From the NCBI GenBank assembly GCA_038320185.1, contig JBBQDZ010000010.1:1-25412 (forward strand): a stretch of 25,412 nt of DNA, given 5' to 3'. A model generated the notes under the pieces. It was not told the DNA's origin and made no database searches. It worked only from the letters and a program-made list of their open reading frames with translations. Of this stretch, positions 22,404 through 25,412 are shown one piece after another (the first letter of the stretch is position 1; each line of letters begins with the position of its first letter). This DNA comes from JBBQDZ01 sp038320185. Its GTDB lineage: Bacteria > Actinomycetota > Thermoleophilia > Gaiellales > Gaiellaceae. A program made the position numbers and the translations under genes.

Positions 22404-23326
22404 CGCCGCGCCCCCGCCGCGTCGAGCGCTGCCTCCGCGAGGCGCCGCCGGGAATCGGCATCCCGCATCAGTGTCTGCGTGACGATGGCTCGCACGGACA
22501 CGCCGTCGAGGTCGCTGGCGTCGTCCTCGTCAACGACGATCGCGTCGATCAACCCCTCGTAACACTGCACCACGTGCAGCGGAGACGTCCCTCCCGCGAG
22601 CCTTCGCAGCATGCGATCGGCAGGCCCCTTGACTGCCCGCCCTCCGATCAGTGGGCTGACGGCGACGGCGGGTACCGTTCGCCTCTCGAGAAAGGCCCGC
22701 ACCGCAGGGACTGCGAGAATCGGACCGATCGAGACGAAGGGGTTGCTGGGGGCGAAGATGAGGAGATCCGCCTCCTCCAGGGCCTCGAGCACGCCGGGTG
22801 CGGGGCGCGCCGCCTCCTCCCCTTCGAAACGGACGCCGTCCACCTCGTCGCGGTGACCCCGCGCGACGAACCAGTCCTGGAAGGCGAATGTACCGGCGGG
22901 CGTCTCGATCCACGTCCGCAGGCGGTCGTCGGTTGCAGGCAGGACCGTCGTCTCGATACCGAGCGCGCTCGCGAGCCTGTCCGTCACGGCCGAAAGCGAC
23001 TCACCTGAGCGCAGCGCCGCGGTTCGCACGAGATGCAGCCCGAGGTCGCGGTCGCCGAGCGCGAACCAGCTCTCGCCACCGAGGGCGCGAACCGTCTCGA
23101 GCGCGCTCCAGGTCTCGCCTGCCCGCCCCCAGCCCCGGTCGTCGTCGTTCAGGTCGGCAAGGGCGTAGAGGATGCTGTCGAGGTCGGGCGAGACGTGGAG
23201 GCCAAGCACCTCGAGGTCGTCGCCGACGTTGCCGATCACGGCGACCGCCGCCGGGTCGACCACCTCGACGAGCCCTTGCACGAAGCGCGCCCCGCCGACG
23301 CCCCCGGAAAGGACGGCGACCTTCAC
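22400..23326 (-). CDS. cofD: 2-phospho-L-lactate (or phosphoenolpyruvate) transferase, CofD/FbiA
   Basis: Predicted protein of 308 residues. Motifs are VAVLSGGVGGARFVQGL at the start, GNVGDDLEVLGLHVSPDLDS with the conserved Asp-rich site, and FAPSNPFVSIGPILAVP. The enzyme moves the phospholactyl or enolpyruvyl phosphate group onto the deazaflavin Fo, giving F420-0 or its dehydro form. The GTG start overlaps the cofC stop (GTGA). Fo itself is made by FbiC or CofG/CofH, which are not in this window. Confidence 0.93.
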   Translation of the reverse strand: MKVAVLSGGVGGARFVQGLVEVVDPAAVAVIGNVGDDLEVLGLHVSPDLDSILYALADLNDDDRGWGRAGETWSALETVRALGGESWFALGDRDLGLHLVRTAALRSGESLSAVTDRLASALGIETTVLPATDDRLRTWIETPAGTFAFQDWFVARGHRDEVDGVRFEGEEAARPAPGVLEALEEADLLIFAPSNPFVSIGPILAVPAVRAFLERRTVPAVAVSPLIGGRAVKGPADRMLRRLAGGTSPLHVVQCYEGLIDAIVVDEDDASDLDGVSVRAIVTQTLMRDADSRRRLAEAALDAAGARR

Positions 23327-23838
23327 GAGCAGACCCGCAGAGACTCGAGAACCGCCTGCACGTGCGGGCCGGCGCGCGCACCGAGCCGGTCGAGGTCTCC
23401 CAGCGTGTCGACGTCGTCGACGAGGTTCGGGATCTCAAGCGGCGTGAGGCCGAGCGCGGCGAAGCGTGCCGCGCTGCCGGGTCCGTAGAGCGCACGGAAG
23501 TCGGCCGCGTCGGCGAGCGAGATCGCGTTCGTCGTCCCGTCCGTGGCGGCGACGAGTGCAGGCGCCGCGGCGAGGAGCGCCCCCACGTCGGCAGGTCGCA
23601 CGCACGGCAGGTCGGCGTTGACGACCGCCACCGGTCCGCGAACGCCGCGAAGAGCCGCCGCGACGGCGGCTCCCTGGCTCTCTGGTAGGTCTGCCACCAG
23701 GGTTCTCGCCGTTGCCGCGCAGGCCGCGTGGACGTCGCGGAACATCGCTTCGGCGAGCTCCTCCCGCGCACGCACAGCGAGTGGCGCCAGGCGGCTCTTC
23801 GGGGCGTCGCGGCGGAAGGGCACGACCACCAGGGCCAT
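23323..23838 (-). CDS. cofC: Phospholactate (or PEP) guanylyltransferase, CofC/FbiD
   Basis: Predicted protein of 171 residues, shorter than the usual ~200-215. It has the nucleotidyltransferase opening ALVVVPFRRDAPKSRLAPLA, NADLPCVRPADVG in place of the usual DLPLL-type motif, and the C-terminal IPNLVDDVDTLGDLDRL. The reaction joins GTP to phospholactate or PEP for CofD. ATG at 23838 is preferred because a TAGTGT -10 box sits 7 bases before it. Its start faces the PolX-like gene 24 bases away, so each promoter may overlap the other gene. Confidence 0.88.
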   Translation of the reverse strand: MALVVVPFRRDAPKSRLAPLAVRAREELAEAMFRDVHAACAATARTLVADLPESQGAAVAAALRGVRGPVAVVNADLPCVRPADVGALLAAAPALVAATDGTTNAISLADAADFRALYGPGSAARFAALGLTPLEIPNLVDDVDTLGDLDRLGARAGPHVQAVLESLRVCS

Positions 23839-23845
23839 CGCGGGG

Positions 23846-23851
23846 ACACTA
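23846..23851 (-). promoter_or_regulatory. Candidate -10 box (TAGTGT) for the F420 operon
   Basis: On the minus strand, TAGTGT is 7 bases before the cofC ATG, with no ribosome site between. It fits a leaderless mRNA for the whole operon. It also lies in the 24-base gap shared with the divergent PolX-like gene. Confidence 0.4.
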
Positions 23852-23862
23852 CCGGCGAGGCC

Positions 23863-25412
23863 TTGCAGGAGCACCTCGAGAACAGCGCCATCGCCGAGCG
23901 CCTGGAGGCGTTCGCGACGCTGCTCGAGCTCGCCGGAGCGCAGCCGTACGCCGCCCGCGCCTACCGGCGTGCGGCGGAGATGATCCGCATGACGAAGGTG
24001 CCCCTCGCCGAGCTCGTCCGCACGGGACGCGTCCAGGAGCTGAAGGGAATCGGCCCCGGGATCGGCGGGCGGCTCCGGGAGCTCGTCGACACGGGCGAGA
24101 TCGCAGAGCTCGACGAGCTCGAGCGGGAGGTCTCACCCGAGCTCGTCGGCCTCGGCCGTTACCTCGGGTTCGGACCGAAGCGGGCGGTCGAGATCACGCG
24201 GGCACTCGGATTCCGCACGGCCGCCGAGCTGCGGGCGGCCGCGGCCGCGGGCCGGCTCCGTGAGGTGCCCGGGATCGGCCCGGAAACCGAGCGGAAGCTG
24301 CGAGAGGCGCTGGCGTCAGCGCAGCCGCCGCGGCGCGAGAAGGGCATGCTGCTGAACCGAGCCCGGACGCTCTTGGAGTCCATCGCCGTAGCGCTGGGCG
24401 GCGAGGTCGCCGGCGACCCGCGCCGCTGGCGGGACACGTGCCACGAGTTCGCGGTCGTGTGCTCGAGCGGGCGTCCCGCTTCGATCCTCGACCGCTTCGA
24501 GGCGCTGCCCCAGATCGTCGCCGTCGTCGAGCGCGACCCGCGTCGGGCGGTGGGGGTCACGGTCGAGGGAGTTCCGGTGGAGCTGCACGTCCCAAGCCCC
24601 GAGGCGTTCGGGACGGCGCTCGTGCGCGCCACCGGATCGGCAGCCTACGTGGCCGCCCTCGAGCCGCTGCCGGAGGCTGCGAGCGAGGAGGCGGTGTATG
24701 GCGGGCTCGGGTTACCGTGGTGCCCGCCGGAGCTGCGAGAGCAGCCGTTCCGGAAGGCCCCGCCGTCGCTCGTAGAACTCGCGGCGATCCGCGGCGACCT
24801 CCACTGTCACACCACCTGGTCGGACGGCAAGGCTTCGGTCTACGACATGGGGCTCGCGGCGCGTGAGCGCGGCTATGAGTACCTGGCGATCTGCGACAAC
24901 ACGCGCAACGTCCGGGTCGTGCCGGGCCTCGACGCCGACGATCTGCGGCGCCAGGCGGTAGAGATCGCCGAGGCGAACGCGCGACTAGCGCCGTTCCGCC
25001 TATTACGCGGAACCGAGTGCGACATTCTCCCCGACGGCAGCCTCGACCTTCCGGACTCGATCCTCGCCGAGCTCGACTGGGTGCAGGCTTCAGTGCACGC
25101 CGGCCAGCGTACGCCGCGAGCGGAGCTGACCAAGCGCGTGCTGGCGGCGCTCGAGAATCCGTACGTCTCCGCGCTCAGCCACCCGAAGGGGCGGATCGTC
25201 AACCACCGCCCGGAAAACGCCCTCGATCTGGACGAGGTCTTCGAGGCCGCCGCCCGGCTCGGCGTCGCGGTGGAGGTGAACGGCCTCCCGGACCGGCTCG
25301 ACCTTCACGGCGAGCAGGTACGGGTCGCACTGGAGGCCGGAGTCGCGGTCGTCTGCTCGACCGACGCTCACTCCATCCGAGGCCTCGACAACATGGCGCT
25401 CTCGGTCGCGAC
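23863..25412 (+). CDS. polX: PolX-family protein with degenerate polymerase and PHP domain, 3' end cut
   Basis: At least 516 residues; the window ends before the stop, with perhaps 50 more expected. TTG at 23863 follows GAGG closely; a Pol-beta-like N-terminal helical region begins at once (AIAERLEAFATLLEL). Helix-hairpin-helix motifs are at KGIGPGIGGRL (about 59-69) and VPGIGPETERKL. The palm region aligns with PolX, but the catalytic DxD of GDID is replaced by His194 and Phe196, and the third Asp by Glu240; the usual GSxRR is GDPRR. The PHP domain (about 310 onward) has HCH at 314-316, Asp321, TECDILPDG, ASVHAG, SHPKG and STDAHS, but the usual DHS is Asp345-Asn346. It is probably a PHP phosphoesterase or 3' exonuclease with a dead polymerase core. 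Family membership is sure; activity is inference. Confidence 0.85.
   Translation, partial: MQEHLENSAIAERLEAFATLLELAGAQPYAARAYRRAAEMIRMTKVPLAELVRTGRVQELKGIGPGIGGRLRELVDTGEIAELDELEREVSPELVGLGRYLGFGPKRAVEITRALGFRTAAELRAAAAAGRLREVPGIGPETERKLREALASAQPPRREKGMLLNRARTLLESIAVALGGEVAGDPRRWRDTCHEFAVVCSSGRPASILDRFEALPQIVAVVERDPRRAVGVTVEGVPVELHVPSPEAFGTALVRATGSAAYVAALEPLPEAASEEAVYGGLGLPWCPPELREQPFRKAPPSLVELAAIRGDLHCHTTWSDGKASVYDMGLAARERGYEYLAICDNTRNVRVVPGLDADDLRRQAVEIAEANARLAPFRLLRGTECDILPDGSLDLPDSILAELDWVQASVHAGQRTPRAELTKRVLAALENPYVSALSHPKGRIVNHRPENALDLDEVFEAAARLGVAVEVNGLPDRLDLHGEQVRVALEAGVAVVCSTDAHSIRGLDNMALSVA

Noticed and set aside
1..25412. CRISPR array or toxin-antitoxin pair
   Set aside because: No regularly spaced repeats were seen, and no small two-gene pair with known toxin or antitoxin motifs was found.

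Overview
The window is high-GC DNA with dense, often overlapping genes on both strands, of an actinobacterial type. The complete cofC-cofD-npdG-cofE set for coenzyme F420, GC-rich lipoproteins and several genes that look leaderless suggest a deep-branching actinobacterium of the Thermoleophilia kind (Gaiellales or Solirubrobacterales). This is inference; no rRNA or phylogenetic marker was compared.

Positions 1-3100 are accessory DNA. They hold a NucS-like (DUF91) nuclease gene with visibly lower GC, an unusual tRNA gene (CGG anticodon on an Arg-like body) and an intact DDE transposase. The block is bracketed by an inverted sequence at 48-68 and 3012-3044.

Positions 3100-5650 encode envelope or secreted proteins: a small exported protein, an alpha/beta-hydrolase lipoprotein, and an L,D-transpeptidase with GerM-like and peptidoglycan-binding domains. 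Positions 5648-8745 form a minus-strand operon of clpP, an ABC exporter and a degenerate metallo-beta-lactamase-like protein. Its divergent neighbour is an SRPBCC gene followed by an ArsR-type repressor. The 79-bp gap between clpP and the SRPBCC gene carries two palindromes flanking overlapping divergent -10 boxes.

Positions 9897-12270 hold a family 2 glycosyltransferase facing an mhqO/mhqD-like pair (ring-cleaving dioxygenase and carboxylesterase). The dioxygenase is frameshifted at a G5 run. Positions 12287-16752 hold a lipoprotein and Fe/Mn superoxide dismutase on the minus strand, a lutABC-like lactate-oxidation operon with a very short LutC, and an exported hydrolase. Positions 16807-20018 hold DNA polymerase IV and a GAF-GGDEF-GAF diguanylate cyclase with a cysteine cluster.

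Positions 20096-23838 are the F420 operon on the minus strand (cofC, cofD, npdG, cofE, then a bicupin), with adjacent genes mostly joined by 4-base stop/start overlaps. CofC, CofD and CofE make F420, and NpdG exchanges hydride between F420 and NADP. Diverging from cofC by 24 bp is a PolX-family gene cut by the window end. Its polymerase catalytic residues appear replaced, while its PHP nuclease domain is largely kept. The degenerate PolX, the double ArsR operator and the 5' accessory island are the most interesting items.
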